DNA of 64,000 nt from Spirodela intermedia (GCA_902729315.2 LR746271.1:2378001-2442000), one strand, 5' to 3'. Numbered from the stretch's first letter, positions 1 through 12,453 are shown. Notes: a model not told the origin generated them from the sequence alone. Made by a program: numbers and translations.

Positions 1-92
1 TCTCCTGGCCGACACTGAGAGACATGCTAGGGGAGTGAATGGGATTAGATACCCTGGTAGTCCATGCCTTAAACGATGGATACTGATGGATG
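1..92 (+). pseudogene. 16S rRNA-like organelle fragment (plastid-type), cut by the window edge
   Basis: The stretch carries the strongly conserved small-subunit rRNA core around GGGATTAGATACCC and AAACGATGGATACT, preceded by GACACTGAGAGAC and CTAGGGGAG, in the order and spacing of plastid 16S rRNA. Similarity stops near base 92, where the plastid gene would continue towards its 3' part. Several bases differ from the plastid consensus as I recall it (for example CCTGG in place of CCCAG after the GATAC core). This looks like an old nuclear insertion of plastid DNA. A mitochondrial or bacterial source is less likely but not excluded. It continues off the left edge and is not a functional rRNA gene here. 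Confidence 0.7.
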
Positions 93-1111
93 AGGTACTG
101 AGCGGAGCTGTCGAAGCCAAGGTTATGAAAGCCTGTGCTAGGAGTAATGTGATGCGACCTGAGGTTAGGATAACATGTTGAGCTCAGACAATGCGGATTC
201 TGTTCCTCGCAAGTGCCATTTTCTGTTTTGTTCGTCACCGCAGCACAAAAGAATGAGGAAGCTGGAATAACTCAGAAAAAGAGTGGGGACTAGCCACTGC
301 GGAGCTTGAACCATAACCATCTGATCGCCTGGAAGCTTCAACTGTCGTTGACTATGACATCAGCCACAATGATAAAGAGCCTCGCGATTATGGCAGGGTG
401 GTGGGAGAAGGGAGCTTGACTGCAAGACCCACCGTCAAGGAGGGACGTGGAAGCCGTGCTCACCCTTCTCTACTTTGAGGGATCCCTAATATTGATGATT
501 CCATCCTTCCTGCACGGGGGTCCCAATAACTGAAACTGTAAGATCAGGACCTCGTTAAACTAGATTGACAACAATAGTACTCCAGTCAGGCTGATGAGCT
601 TTGTGCGGCTGATGCTAAAAGAGAGGCAGACTGTAGCATTGGGTACCTCATTTTGTTTGCATTATTCTGAGTTGTATAGAAAATGATTTTACATATGATT
701 TCATGCAGAATGGTTAACAACAGTTATTTTCGGGTTCTGACCATCTTTTCAGTTCCACCGTCTATTTCTGATGTTGCCGGTCATACTCAGTGCTAGCCAG
801 CACTAGAAATTCCTTGGGCATCTGTATCACTGTGATATCTCCGATGATATGCGAGACATTGTTTTACTCGAGAGGGGGAGTAGTGCCCAGATGTTTGGCT
901 TCCGAAGTTCTTTTATTGTTTGTGCGTCATATTTTGCTGTTCTGGAGGGTTCAACTTAAAGAATGGTGACTGCTTTTTTCTTTTTTTCGATTAGTTAGAG
1001 TCCAAACATCCTATAGTTTTATAGATGATTATTGCCTATTGAGTTATTCCACTTTTTGCGTTTTCATTTACTAAAATATGCCATCTTTCTAATCAAATCC
1101 TGAATTAACAG
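93..1111. other. Unresolved stretch upstream of the first recognised ULP2 exon
   Basis: The first ULP2 exon I can anchor begins at 1112 in the middle of a codon, so earlier exons must exist if the gene is complete. Short open stretches near 330-480 and 565-640 could hold N-terminal exons, but I recognise no conserved residues in them. The AT-rich part from about 660 to 1111 looks like intron and ends in a good acceptor (ACAG at 1108-1111). Confidence 0.4.
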
Positions 1112-4100
1112 CTTCAAGGAATCTTGTGATGGAGTCATCTATCCAAAAGGTGATCCTGATGCTGTCTCTATTAGTAAAAGAGACGTTGATTTACTACAAC
1201 CTGAAACCTTCATCAATGATACTATCATTGACTTCTACATCAAGTAAGTTAAAAGCGAACGAGATATCCTTTCTCTCATTTGGTTGAATGATGTCGTAGC
1301 TTATTCTGTAAGACTAGACTGTCAAGCCTCTGTTGCCTCAGTAGTTTGTCGACATTTAGCTGTTTTGCTCTATGGTTGAACTGTAAAAGATGCCATCCAG
1401 CTGTGGAAACCTTTTCCATATTTTATATTAGGTTCTGCAAATATTTTCATTATTATCTTAGCTTTTAATTGTGATATGCAATACTCTACATCGGAGCTTC
1501 ATTTTGGTGAAAGCAAGCACTGACCAGACCTCATAAGTTAGTGTTCGTAACATTGGGGAGATATATCAGGGAGAACAATTTTCGGAGTCTGAAATTCTGG
1601 GGAGAGAATTTGTAGAAGAGATTACTTTGGTTTGAACTTTGTAGTGATAAGTTAGGAGAAATAATTGTTTAAGATGGAGAGGTTTAGTTTTAGCATTATA
1701 AATACGTGTTTAAGATGAGGATATTTGACAACTTTTAAGGGTTGGCTGGGCAAGATATGAATTGGCATCTTCCTTTGCAGACGAATTTAGTTGGAGAAAC
1801 AATAGTTTTATTCCAATATTCTCTGTTTCAACTTATCGTGGATGTAACAACTTTTGATATCTAATATCATTTATTAGACGTAAATTTAATCAATGAGGCT
1901 TTCAGTAATGGAAGTTGAAAGGATTGGGAAAGGTATTTTGGAAGAAAGAGTAGGAAATCATTGAAGAGTCATGTTTTTTCTACCGTGAACTGTGCTAGTG
2001 TCAATTTAGCACTGGTTTTGTTCACAGTTAGCAAACCTCACAACCTAGGGATATGCTGTTTGTTTCGCCTTACAGAACGAGATAACATGAATATTGGAAG
2101 ATCTCTGATCTTCATTGGGAAGAAAGAAGAAGCTATTTTTCACAATAGATTTAAAGGATGCAGTGTTAGAGGGAAATGGGAGTATTTCCAGAACCTATCA
2201 GACAATGATTGCAAGATAAAATGCTTTGACATTGACCATATCTCGGATGGGTGGATTTGATATTACTACAGTACTTGAGAGAAAGAAGTCAAAATAATCA
2301 CGTGTGGTGAAATGTGCATTGAACCATTTAAGGCCTTGATTGACTTTGGGGCCATTTTTGGGGCCACCCAGGCCAGAGTTTTCTTATGCATTTTTTTGGG
2401 CCCATTTAAGGTTTCGATTTTCCAATCTAATATTTTGTGTATTGGACTCTTGAAGAGAACACATTTTGATTTTTTTGAAGACAGTTGACGGAGTTTCTAG
2501 CTTTATCACTTGATTCGTACTAGGAAAGAAAGTGGTTAAAACGGTTATTGATTGTCACACTGGGGATGTGGGAATGAGCAAATGATGATGTGAGAGTGAC
2601 CGCTAGAAAACTAATTGATTTCGTTTGTCCGGGTTGAGTTGCATCAATGATCAGCTTTGAGTTGGGAATTGGCTTCAGCTTTTTCTTGGGTGGGGTTTTC
2701 AATCTACTATGAAACATAAACAGAATGGCGCAATATGCAGCTAAAACGGTTAATAGTAATGAAACCGAAAGCTCAGTGCTTATGACTCTTTTCCTTTTTC
2801 CTAACATGGCGCTTAAGAACTGTCAGAAGAGAGAGAAAGTAAAATATTGATTCTATTCTTAATCCTTGTCAAAGTTGTGAAGGTAGAGAGCATCTTCAAT
2901 CTTACCTTCTGTATGGCTGCTTCTCAATCGGAGTTTCGAATCTTCATCTTTTCTCATCAACATTTGTTGCCTTCAGCTTTCTACCATTTTTGAAATGGAG
3001 ACATACCATAGAACATTGGCATGAATTTCTTTTAGGGCAGGGTTGAATTACTGGAGAGCATGTCCCTGGAAAATAATTTGTTAGAAGAATTCTTGGTTCA
3101 ATTTTTATTATAATTAATGGTTTTCGATTTATGAGGAGTTAATATTAGATATACCTAATAATCTGAATAACTACTTGTTTGAAAGGCGTTCCTTTTGATA
3201 AGCTTGCATGCGAATGAGGCTTTGTGGAATAATCTGCTCTCATTTAAGTATATTATTTAATTAATTAGAAATATTTATAGGTTTTTCGTAAAAAATATGG
3301 AAATATTTTTTGTCATTTGAACATATTATCTCATTGGACCATTTTTTATTAATTTAAATTATTTTCAAATATATTCAAACGAGTTGTCGTCTAAGTGCGT
3401 CACATGTTGTTTATACAGAAGGCAGTAAACAATTATCTTCGTGGCCTTGTTTGCGTTAAAATTTCGGTATTACTGGTTCCGTTTAAAGTGGCATGAGACA
3501 AGTTGGTGGGAAAAAGTTTAGATTCTCAGTTGCGTAATATACAAGCTTGTGCGACCAAAGCGCATGTCAAAAGGTTTTTCTATATAGAGGAAATCTATAC
3601 TGAGGACGAAAAAGTTGTGCTTGATTAGGGTTGAGTGATCTTTTATGGTACTATTGCCAGCTGACTCATTTGGAATTCAATCGTAGCATTTAATGTAAAT
3701 CCAAACATTTTTTCCTCAATTGAGACTCTGGGCGTTACTTTGAGATGTCTTTCGAGTGCATGATGTTTTTCATGAACAGAAAAACATGGTACTAGCTTTA
3801 AATTCCCTCATGGAAGTGTATACCTGTCAAAACTTTTGGAGAGAGTAACCTTGCCAAACCCAGGTCCCTACTTAATTAAAAGTAGAGAAGAGGTAAACAC
3901 AGAAGGAGACTACTTTGCGGAAAGGCATGAGCGCGCATCTGTCCATCCCCAGTAAGTGAGTGATTCTGACCTACCAAGAAAAATATAGGCCAGGATGTGG
4001 TGATGTTTTATATCTTGTCTCTTTACTTGCATGTAATGTTACCAGTTCAAATCATGTTCTCTACTTGTACTATTTAAATATATGTTAGATTACTGAAGTT

Positions 4101-7100
4101 TGTACTTTGTCGGGATCGCTTTCATTTTCATTTGTAATGTTTCTTCTCATATTTGAATAGAACATCCGAGTACTGACTTTCTGTGGTGTCTTCACGATGA
4201 TTTGCTTGATTGCAGATATTTGATAAATAAGATTCAACCAAAGGAGAAGCATAGATTTCATTTCTTTAATAGTTTTTTCTTCCGTAAGTTAGTGGATCTA
4301 GACAAAGACCCATTAAGTACTGCAGAAGGCAGGGCCGCTTTCCTTCGTGTACGTAAATGGACCAGAAAAGTGAATATTTTCGAGAAAGACTACCTTTTCA
4401 TACCTGTCAACTACAAGTAAGAATGTATAATTATGCATATTTATTTATTGAGCAATACATTAGTTTCTTAAATATTTAATATCCATTTCTTGAGTCGCAG
4501 CCTTCACTGGAGCCTGCTTGTTATCTGTCATCCTGGAGAGGTGGCTCATTTGAAAGGCAAGTCCAGGTGCTTCAAAATTTTTTAACGATTATGACATATC
4601 GGGATTTTTCTGACATGTATAAACGTTTTGTTTTCAGAAGATTCAATTCACGAAGCATGCAGGATTCCTTGTATACTGCACATGGATTCAATGAAAGGCA
4701 ATCATGATGGCCTTAAAAAACTAATTCAAAGGTAAATTTTTTATTTCACAAAGATAGTTTTTCTCTTTTTATTCTACTATGTGAAATTCTGGAAAATATA
4801 CTAAGCAGCTGTTTGTGGAGAATACTGTATGAGTTATGAGAAATTTAATCTAGCTATTCCCCTCTCTATATTAAAATATTGAGTTAATCATTATTTCATT
4901 CCTTGTGAGGACATTTTTTTGGATCATCTATAAGTAACTGCTCTGTTGATTGGTTGTTTTTTGGAAGGTATCCAAATTTGCTATGGTTCTTTCTTCCTAC
5001 TGTTTTTTGATGATGTTGTGAACTATTCAAATCTTTTGAGTTTGAATTATAATGTTTTGACTTGTCGATGGATAATTTCGTCTTGCTACAAACTTTATTT
5101 GGGTCAGTAAACTGGATGTTAGCCAGTGACCTTTTATGCAGATGCTAACTAGTGTGCAGGCTGAACCTTGCCACGAGTATTAATGCGCAATATATTTCTT
5201 TTTTGGGTTCTGAAACCACCTATATGCGTCGTGGATTATGCATTGCCTTGTGTAGGTATAAATTTACTCCTAATCATGATGAGTTTTTCCTCTGGAAACC
5301 CTTCAAGTTTCTCAGTGGACCATGTTTTCATGTTCTGCTAAATGATTCTGTTTCCTGAATAATGACTTTCTCAATGGATAGCGTTTGAAAATCTGTCCTG
5401 CGGTTCACAATGATAATGATGATTAACAGGGCGTGACACTGCCCACATGAAACAACTTTCTTGGATAAGAAATTATAATGACTATATTGAAGTGGATATT
5501 ATTGATATTTAAAAAATATAACTGTTAGTGAATGACTATAAATGAATGCACTGAATTTTCAGGTGATGTGACTATCCACAAGGCAATGAGAAACAAAAGT
5601 AGATTGCTCAGTACATTGGCATGCCGAAAACTACTGCAAACTAAATTGTTTTGTCTGCTAGAATAGGATTGGATATATATCTTTTATTGCGTCACTCGTG
5701 TTTGACCAGAAAAATATAAAATTTATTGATGTAAAATTCAGAGGCAGGACTATGCACTTGGATATGCATGCACACGTTATCTGAGAGATTCGAACCATAC
5801 AAATGAATCATTTCTCATCTTCTTTCCGTGCATTTCGTATTCTTGATTGTTTTGGAAAAATGTTGATTAATTTTCTTTAATTGCCATGGGAGCAGCTATT
5901 TGTGTGAGGAGTGGAAAGAGAGATACTCAGGATCACTTGAAGATACGTTTCTGTTGCCAAATTTCTCAAATTTACGATTCATCCCTCTAGAGGTTTGTCC
6001 ACCATCCAAATCACATTGCAGATGATTTTCTTCTTTTTGGATCCTATTATTTTCTGTCAGATGTATATCCATACAGTCTTCTTATTCATTTCGTTGAGAT
6101 CTGGGTTAGCTTGAATCTTTGTGGTCTAAAAGTTACCATGACTTTCCCACCGGGGAGTATTCTGATGATCTGTTTGAAAATTCGTAGATTTGCATATGCA
6201 CTCTTATGTCTATTTTGTTCGTGTTGTCCTGCTTTTCTTTTGATCAGGGAAAGCTCTTTTTTTTTTCTGAATCTATGGCTATACATAAACTTACAGTAGG
6301 CAGGCTTACGAGGCGTGGGTGCATAACTCAACTTGGTGAAGCTGCCTTTTTCCGAAGAGAATCGACATGCACATCTGTGTGTGCGGCATTATTGACTCTT
6401 AAAGATCATATGTTGATCCCCATCCTCCCCTTTCCTAAAACATGTCTCTATCCTCTAGGTCATCATAAGGACCCTTATTCATCTATTGCCTGCTATATGT
6501 AGGAATTGGGTTTTCTTGAACCTTAGTCAGGTCTTGGTCTTCTTGTCAATGCCTCTTTGGTACAGACGGATTTTACAGATCTCATGTACTGTTATTCTAT
6601 ATTTCTTTTAATCTTTGACTGTAATGAAGAAAAAGCGATCATTTATTTTGGCTCAAGGGCCACGATTGCCTGCAAGGAACTATAAAACTGGACGAGGCCC
6701 TGATCGTAACACAGTTCTTTTAAATAGTCTCTACTAGCTCTTTGGGTTACAAAATATTTATGATATGGGTTTTCTAGATTCGATCCTTGTTCGGAGGTGC
6801 TTTACTTTGTTGTTCACCTACCTAGGAAGGATGTAAGTGTCTTGATTGCAAGATACGAATGTAATGGCTTCAAAAAAAAAATTGAAATGAAAGGACATCT
6901 TTAGGGTGATATTTCCAACCCTAAATCTGGTTCAGCCCCAAGATATTATGTTTCTAATAAAATGAAACTCTGCTTTCTTTCTGTTGTTAAGTTTTGGATT
7001 TGCTTGAGTGATTAACGAGCATTCATTAGTAGCCCTTTGTTTTCTTCAAATAAGATGGAGCTTGCTTAGTCGTAGATCTCTTTTGTCCCACCTTATTTTG

Positions 7101-7878
7101 GAAGTATATGTTTTACTTCAATGTCAGCATTGATGATGCTTCAAGTCCCCTCATCAACCTCTCTGCTTGTATTTTCAGTTACCGCAGCAGCAGAATGCAT
7201 TTGACTGCGGCTTCTTTCTTCTCCACTATGTAGAGCTCTTCCTGAAAGAGGCACCAGCTAACTTCAATCCGTTCAGCATAACAAAATTCTCCAATTTCGT
7301 GAGTAGCCCCTTTTTCTGAGCTTATTGCTTTTTTTCTTTTTTCCTCGAATATCATGAAACCGCATTCTGAACTTGACTTGTAAAATCTTAAGCTCGAGAA
7401 ACCTTCTGTTCCATTTTCCCATAATGTTCACAAGGGCGAGAAGTAGAATCAAACCAGAAAAAGAACAGCCTATGAACAGAAAAGTATCATCTACAATCTG
7501 TTTATCTGTTAATCAGGGGGTCGTTTTTTTCTATCTTCCAGCCTTTTGTTCTGACCAATGCTGAAGTATCATTTCCTCTTAGGCATGGGTTTATAATCCT
7601 CTATATTGAGAAAAAATCTTATCATTGCATCATCATCATCATTATCAACCCGACGTAGTATTTGAGATTGAAACTAAATTTTTTGGTCGACTGTAATCGT
7701 ATGCATGCGGGTTATTAGGGCATCGCAGAACCCATTCTTCTGAGCATTTACCTGGTTCGTATCCATTTCTGTTGTTTGGGTAGATTTGAGACACATTTCT
7801 GGTTGACACGGGTGTGTTGGAGAAAAGAAGTAGCATTTAGGATACTCCAAAAATACGCGGAGCATTCTGAACACAGAC

Positions 7879-7928
<50 letters not shown>

Positions 7929-9118
7929 CTTGGCGGAAAATAATGATGAGTACTAATATCACCTAGATAACTAAATGTTAGCATATCATAATTAATAAAC
8001 TTGCATTGTACGGTTTGAAATTTATTTTGTAACATGCCATCCGATCCTTTGTTGACTATGCCACACAAGAGTAAAAGAGACCTGAAATCTAGCATCATCA
8101 TCATGGCCTGGGACTATTTCATTGTCAGATGGGCTAAAAAAAATATTTTATATCTTCGTCTATGACCAAACTCTCAAAGAATCAGGCTTTTCTTGTGTTG
8201 TCATTTTCAGTTTCCTTGATAGTAACGTTTCTAGTCATGTCCTCGGAAGTCCTGCTACTCATCTACTGTGCATCCACATTTCATCCACGTTGACCCACCC
8301 TGCTTTGTCCTGGCTAGACTACTGAAATAAACTATCAACCATGAACTTAACTTTCCAGGCTTTTCTGCGTCTGGGTCTCGCAAAAGTCAACCAGGGCCAG
8401 CTCGCCCTGCTCGCTGCCCTTCATGAACCCTATTCCAGTTTGACTTTTAATCTAGTTTTTGCTCTCTTGATATGCTAACGATGATCATCAGCCTCCTACT
8501 CACAGTTCTGGTGTTCCTGATTCCAGCTGACCGCTGACTGGTTCGTCCCCGACGAAGCTTCCCACAAGCGCTTCGTGGTCCGTAATCTGATCTTCGAGCT
8601 CCTGAGCGAGTTTGAAAAGGAGTCCTCTCCGACTTCTTGCAGCCGCGGCTGGCCAGAAGACCCTCCTCCGGACAAGGAACCTCCCGAATTCCTGGCAGCC
8701 ATGGACGACGACACCCATGAGCCGCCCCCTCTCCACCACTTCTTCTCCCCCGAGTCCCCGGGAAACCTCTCCCCCGACCGCGGGAGACCCCTCAAAATCC
8801 TCCTCCCAAGCTCCTCCAGCCCCATCCGGCCTTCCATGTCCCCCACTGAGGTAGGTAACCCTCCAATTCGCCCTCTTCTTTCTCCTCTTCGTCTGATCGA
8901 TTGCTCAACGGGCTTCAAAATGAAATGGGCAGGAGGAAGCGGAGCCGAGCGGGCAGGCGTGGCTGTGCGACGGAGGGCGGGCGCCGGCGGAGTCGACGTC
9001 GGAGGGCAGCGGCGCGAGCGGCTCGCCGCGGGGGGCCTCGGCGGCTTGGGAATCCGGACCCTGTGGGGGGTCGGGGGAGAGCCTGGAGGCGTGTGTGGTG
9101 GAGGACTCCTTAGAGGAG

Positions 9119-9149
<31 letters not shown>

Positions 9150-9298
9150 GCACCGCGTCGGGGGGTGGCATGGGCTGCGCTGGCGCGGAGGGGGAGGAGT
9201 TGGAGGGGGGGATGGCGGGCGAGGACGGGGAAGGCCGTTGCGCCAACCCGCCAGTGCAGCCCCACAAGCGGCAGAAGGTCATGCACGAGGGCACGTAA
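1112..9298 (+). CDS. ULP2-type SUMO-specific cysteine protease (5' part not resolved)
   Basis: Eight exons: 1112-1243, 4216-4416, 4501-4556, 4638-4731, 5896-5992, 7179-7298, 8527-8850, 8933-9298 (TAA). They join in phase and give the last 462 residues. The C48 (Ulp1) domain runs from VIYPKGDPDAVSISKRD to LIFELL. Visible catalytic residues are the His of NLHWS (start of exon 3), the Asp of HMDS (exon 4) and the Cys of FDCG, with a Gln-rich LPQQQN just before it (exon 6). Wording such as FINDTIIDFYIK and GRAAFLRVRKWTRKVN matches plant ULP2-like proteases (Arabidopsis ULP2A/2B, also called SPF2/SPF1), which remove SUMO from nuclear proteins. The C-terminal 200 residues are low complexity, with an acidic run of about ten Asp. 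Intron 3 (4557-4637) needs a GC donor (AAAG/GCAAGT); all others are GT-AG. The 2.97-kb first intron is gene-free. Function is inferred from the family. Confidence 0.9.
7883..7925. repeat. (AG)n microsatellite in ULP2 intron 6
   Basis: An uninterrupted AG dinucleotide run lies between ULP2 exons 6 and 7. Confidence 0.95.
9119..9150 (+). repeat. (GAC)n trinucleotide repeat encoding poly-Asp
   Basis: Consecutive GAC codons in the last ULP2 exon encode an Asp run after SLEEG. The in-frame triplet repeat is a likely site of length variation and makes the tail strongly acidic. Confidence 0.9.
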
Positions 9299-9445
9299 AG
9301 AAAGGCCCTCGGTCGCTCGCTCGTGCTACCCGGTGTGGTCTGTGGGCTTTGACCAACCAGGTAATGTGACTAGGTCTTGTAAGTCTGCTGTTCTCTTGCG
9401 GTTTAACCCTTCCTCCTACAGCCTCTTTTGATCATCATGCTACCG

Positions 9446-9472
9446 CTCTCTCTCTCTCTCTCTCTCTCTCTC
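9446..9472. repeat. (TC)n microsatellite in the ULP2 3' flank
   Basis: TC run about 150 bp after the ULP2 stop codon. The flanking text (AACATCCCCCG, GGCAAGGACATGTCGGGCAAGCA) recurs near 19235-19285. Confidence 0.9.
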
Positions 9473-9639
9473 GAAGTGATCTCCATCCATCTCCCTCTCC
9501 CTCTCTCAACATCCCCCGGCAACTCCCATGCAAAGGCAAGGACATGTCGGGCAAGCAGATGGCTGGGCCCCTGCAGCCGAATGTCGTGAGATGACGACAC
9601 CTGCTGAACACTAAAATAATATATACGTAACACAGCACG

Positions 9640-10720
9640 CATGATTAAATAAGGAACTCACACGTTTTCAAAACACTTTGAAATTGTGGCTGTTCCGGGG
9701 GTGAAGCTTGAGTGGCATTTAAAGTTCTTAAAGAAGATTACATCGTTGTAGGCAATGAAAGTCTGAAACCTCGGATCATCAAATCTTTCCCCAACTGTTA
9801 GTATCCTTTGAAAACCTAACGATCAAGAGCATGATTCATTGTCAAAGGATAACTAAACAAGAATGGTTAGCATGATTTCGTGTGACAAACTTAGTAAGAT
9901 TACTGACTGACTTTCCATATGGTGGAAAATCTTTAAACCTGATTATGAACTTTTGGGAAATATTGATATTGTAGAAGACTATATAGTCAAAAATGATACA
10001 AAAGAAGAAAATTGCTATCCCTAAAAACTAGAATAGACACCCAGATTTAGCATTGGAGACAGAAAGTAAAGTTAAATTCCAACTATCTCTAGCTCTTCAA
10101 ACGATTTAAGCAAATTCACGGGCTGCCTTTAACATGAACAGAAGTTTAGGAAGAGCGACAAGGAACTCACAAGGAAAGCTTAAATTCAGACACAAAGCAA
10201 CCTTCAACAAAGCATAAAGTTCTCCAAAGTTAGGGCACAAACTAAACCTTTCTAATTCAGCATCATATCGCCCACGGCCAGTAATCCTAAATTAATTTGC
10301 TTATTCAGTATGAAGTTTTATTATGCACATGACAAACCAACATCAAATATCTCTTTATCCACCTTAACTTTATTAACAGACCTGTTGCTGGTGTGAGGAG
10401 TTGAAAAAAATAGTCAGAGATAAGAAGAAGAAAGGTAGCAATTTGGAGAAAAAATAGTCAGATTTAGCATTGGAGATTCAGTTTATAACTACACGTGAAA
10501 ATGTTTCATTGAAAGGTAGACACCATTTTTTAAAAAAGGTTAATCAAATGTAGAAGAAAAAATGACCAAATAGTAAGATATTTGAATTAAGTCAAATCGG
10601 TCGATATATCAAATCGTCGAACGGAATTTCCTTATGGTTAATAGAAGAAACATCCTTAAATAAAACGCATATTAACGCTCCAAAACGCATATTAACAAGG
10701 GCAAAATGGTGAAAGTATAA
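9640..10720. other. Gene-free AT-rich spacer
   Basis: No open frame with recognisable content and no element ends were seen. A 15-bp word (AAAACGCATATTAAC) is directly repeated near 10662-10695. Confidence 0.5.
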
Positions 10721-10723
10721 AAG

Positions 10724-10871
10724 AAACGTTTGCTTTCTATAAGGTTCACATAGGATGACATTGGTTGCTCTTGAGAGTCTTTCTCCACTGACACTGAATT
10801 AAGAAAGAAGAAAAGAATTTAATTTATTACAAAATAGCAGGAGTCAGGAACCTTATAGAAAGCAAACGTTT
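10724..10871. repeat. Perfect 24-bp inverted repeat with a 100-bp spacer
   Basis: Arms at 10724-10747 and 10848-10871 are exact reverse complements (left arm begins AAACGTTTGCTTTC). The right arm lies in the 3' tail of the CAF1 pseudogene. A 14-bp word (TAGCAGGAGTCAGG) in the right arm region recurs at about 10927, so this is a small rearranged patch. I see no transposon signature beyond the arms. Confidence 0.85.
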
Positions 10872-11807
10872 TAAAACCTCCGATAAAAGATGCGGCCATC
10901 CCGATTAACATCGGTGGGAACACTATAGCAGGAGTCAGGAACAGGGTAGACGGGGGGTAGAGAGGGCATATCAGGAGGAGCTCCTCCTCCTGCTCTGTTT
11001 CCTCCGAGGACTTGGGTAGGATCCTCTCCTCCTCGATGCCGTGGAGGAAGCCCTTCAGCTCTTCCTCACGCCCGCATGGTCGCTCCATTTGAACCTTGAA
11101 GACCGAGCCGTGAGCAGGGCGTCGACGCCGGCTTGGTGCGCCGCGCCGCCCTCCAGCTTCACGCCGGCAGTGTCGGCGAGCCGGGCCAGGCCGAGGTGGA
11201 ACCCTCCGCAGAACCTGGTGAGGTACTTGACGTCGATGACCCTGCCGAGGGTCGCCCCCACCAGCCGGGCGAACCCGGGGAGCTTCGGCAGCAACGGCGC
11301 CCCAGTGAGGAGCTTCACCAGGTACGCCGCGTCGTAAAGTCCCTGGAACGTCACCCACCGTGGTTTGCGCCGTCCCACCTAATCGCATCGTCGCAGTAAC
11401 TCGGAGAGGGCCTCCGAGTCGACCCCCTCTCTTCTGGTCCTGGCCAGATCAACGCCGCTCCTCTTCAACAGCTCCACCGAGGCCTCCGATCGCGCATCCG
11501 ACGGAGAGGCAACGTCGAAGTCGCGGAAGCTTATCTGCCAGGTCCGGCGCCGCCCACCGTCTCCGGAGAAGGAGAGCCCGAGCTGGATGAGCTTCATACT
11601 GTCCACATTGCGCCTGACGTTCGCGGGGGAACGCGAACCGCGGGGTCTGGTGCAGGAAACCGGGGAACTCCGTGTCCATCGCCGCGTAGGTGGCCGAGTC
11701 GAGCGCCTCCAGGATTCCGGGCAACTCCACCCCCATATTCCACCCCCACACCTACTTCACCTCCTCCGGCGCCGTCACCACCGTCGCGCTGTGTCCTCCG
11801 CCTCCTC

Positions 11808-11811
<4 letters not shown>
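10819..11811 (-). pseudogene. CAF1-type (POP2) deadenylase pseudogene
   Basis: CCR4-associated factor 1 proteins are DEDD 3'-5' exonucleases of the CCR4-NOT complex that shorten mRNA poly(A) tails. Recognisable blocks in order are WGWNMGVELPGILEAL, YAAMDTEFPGFL (DEDD motif I), MKLIQLGLSFS, VELLKRSGVDL, WVTFQGLYDAAYLVKLLTG (motif II), DVKYLTRFCGG and HQAGVDALLT (motif III). The frame is broken: a TAG lies just upstream of the VWGWN block, a frameshift lies after the FPGFL block, a TAG follows SELLRRCD near 11378, and a second frameshift follows DALLT, after which EELKGFLHGIEEERI is in another frame. The catalytic D/E/D/H positions survive, so decay is recent or some breaks are assembly errors. 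The copy is intronless, as plant CAF1 genes commonly are. Homology becomes unclear below about 11000; the open frame runs on to 10819. Confidence 0.88.

Positions 11812-11844
<33 letters not shown>
11812..11844. repeat. (TC)n microsatellite at the 5' end of the CAF1 pseudogene
   Basis: Read on the minus strand this is an (AG)n run directly upstream of the ATG of the pseudogene, where a 5' leader would lie. Confidence 0.9.
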
Positions 11845-11847
<3 letters not shown>

Positions 11848-12453
11848 CCTGCCGCTCCCGCCAGCCAAGTTGCCGCATCCTTCCCGCTCTTTCTCGGAGC
11901 AGACGGGGATGGAGGCCCCCCTCTCTTATAGCGGGTGCCCGGCGGCTCCGAGATGGAGGGAAAAGAAGCCGTTGCTCCCAGAGGGAAGGGGCAGTGGTTT
12001 CCTATTCTCTTCTTGGTGGAGCTGCTCCGAGATGTACGTGGACTGCACGCTTAGGAGTTTCCCCTGCGGACCGTTGGAGTTTTGGCGCGGGCCACTTGCC
12101 CTCCCGCTTAGGCTGCGAATTCAAACGGGTAGTCCGAATCCAGTCGGGTTGGTAAAAGAAAGCCTCTTATTCTTCGCGCCCACCCGCAGAATCCCCTGCC
12201 CTCTCTCTCTACTGCTCAAACCAGGATCCTCTCCGTCTTCTCTTGCTTTCTTCCGTGCATTACATTACAGAAGGCGGATCACTCACTCTCGATGTCTCGC
12301 GACCACAGATGCATGATAAAACCCACCTCTTTATTGCTGGAAGAGATTCAACTGTATCACATCGGTGTTCTTGTTTGTGTTAGAGGGAGAGAAGCATGCG
12401 AAAGGAGTCGGAGAAGGCTCATCATCGGAAGACGACGGCCGGCCCCTGCGGAT
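11845..12453. other. GC-rich spacer, no gene seen
   Basis: Long open frames on the plus strand here are composition artefacts (Ser/Leu runs from TC repeats, Arg/Pro runs) with no family resemblance. It could include the former promoter of the CAF1 pseudogene, which would read leftwards. Confidence 0.45.

Noticed and set aside
1-600. A full rRNA gene
   Set aside because: Only about 90 bp match; downstream sequence does not follow any small-subunit rRNA.
5152-5358. 68-residue frame between ULP2 exons 4 and 5
   Set aside because: Intronic, no conserved residues, interrupts the C48 domain if included.
8575-9431. Several overlapping GC-rich frames on both strands (Arg-, Pro- and Ser-rich)
   Set aside because: Shadows of ULP2 exons 7-8, which read the conserved frame; composition explains the openness.
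11587-12316. 114- and 208-residue plus-strand frames opposite and upstream of CAF1
   Set aside because: Their content is translated TC repeats (Ser-Leu runs) and Arg/Pro bias; the minus-strand CAF1 homology is unmistakable.
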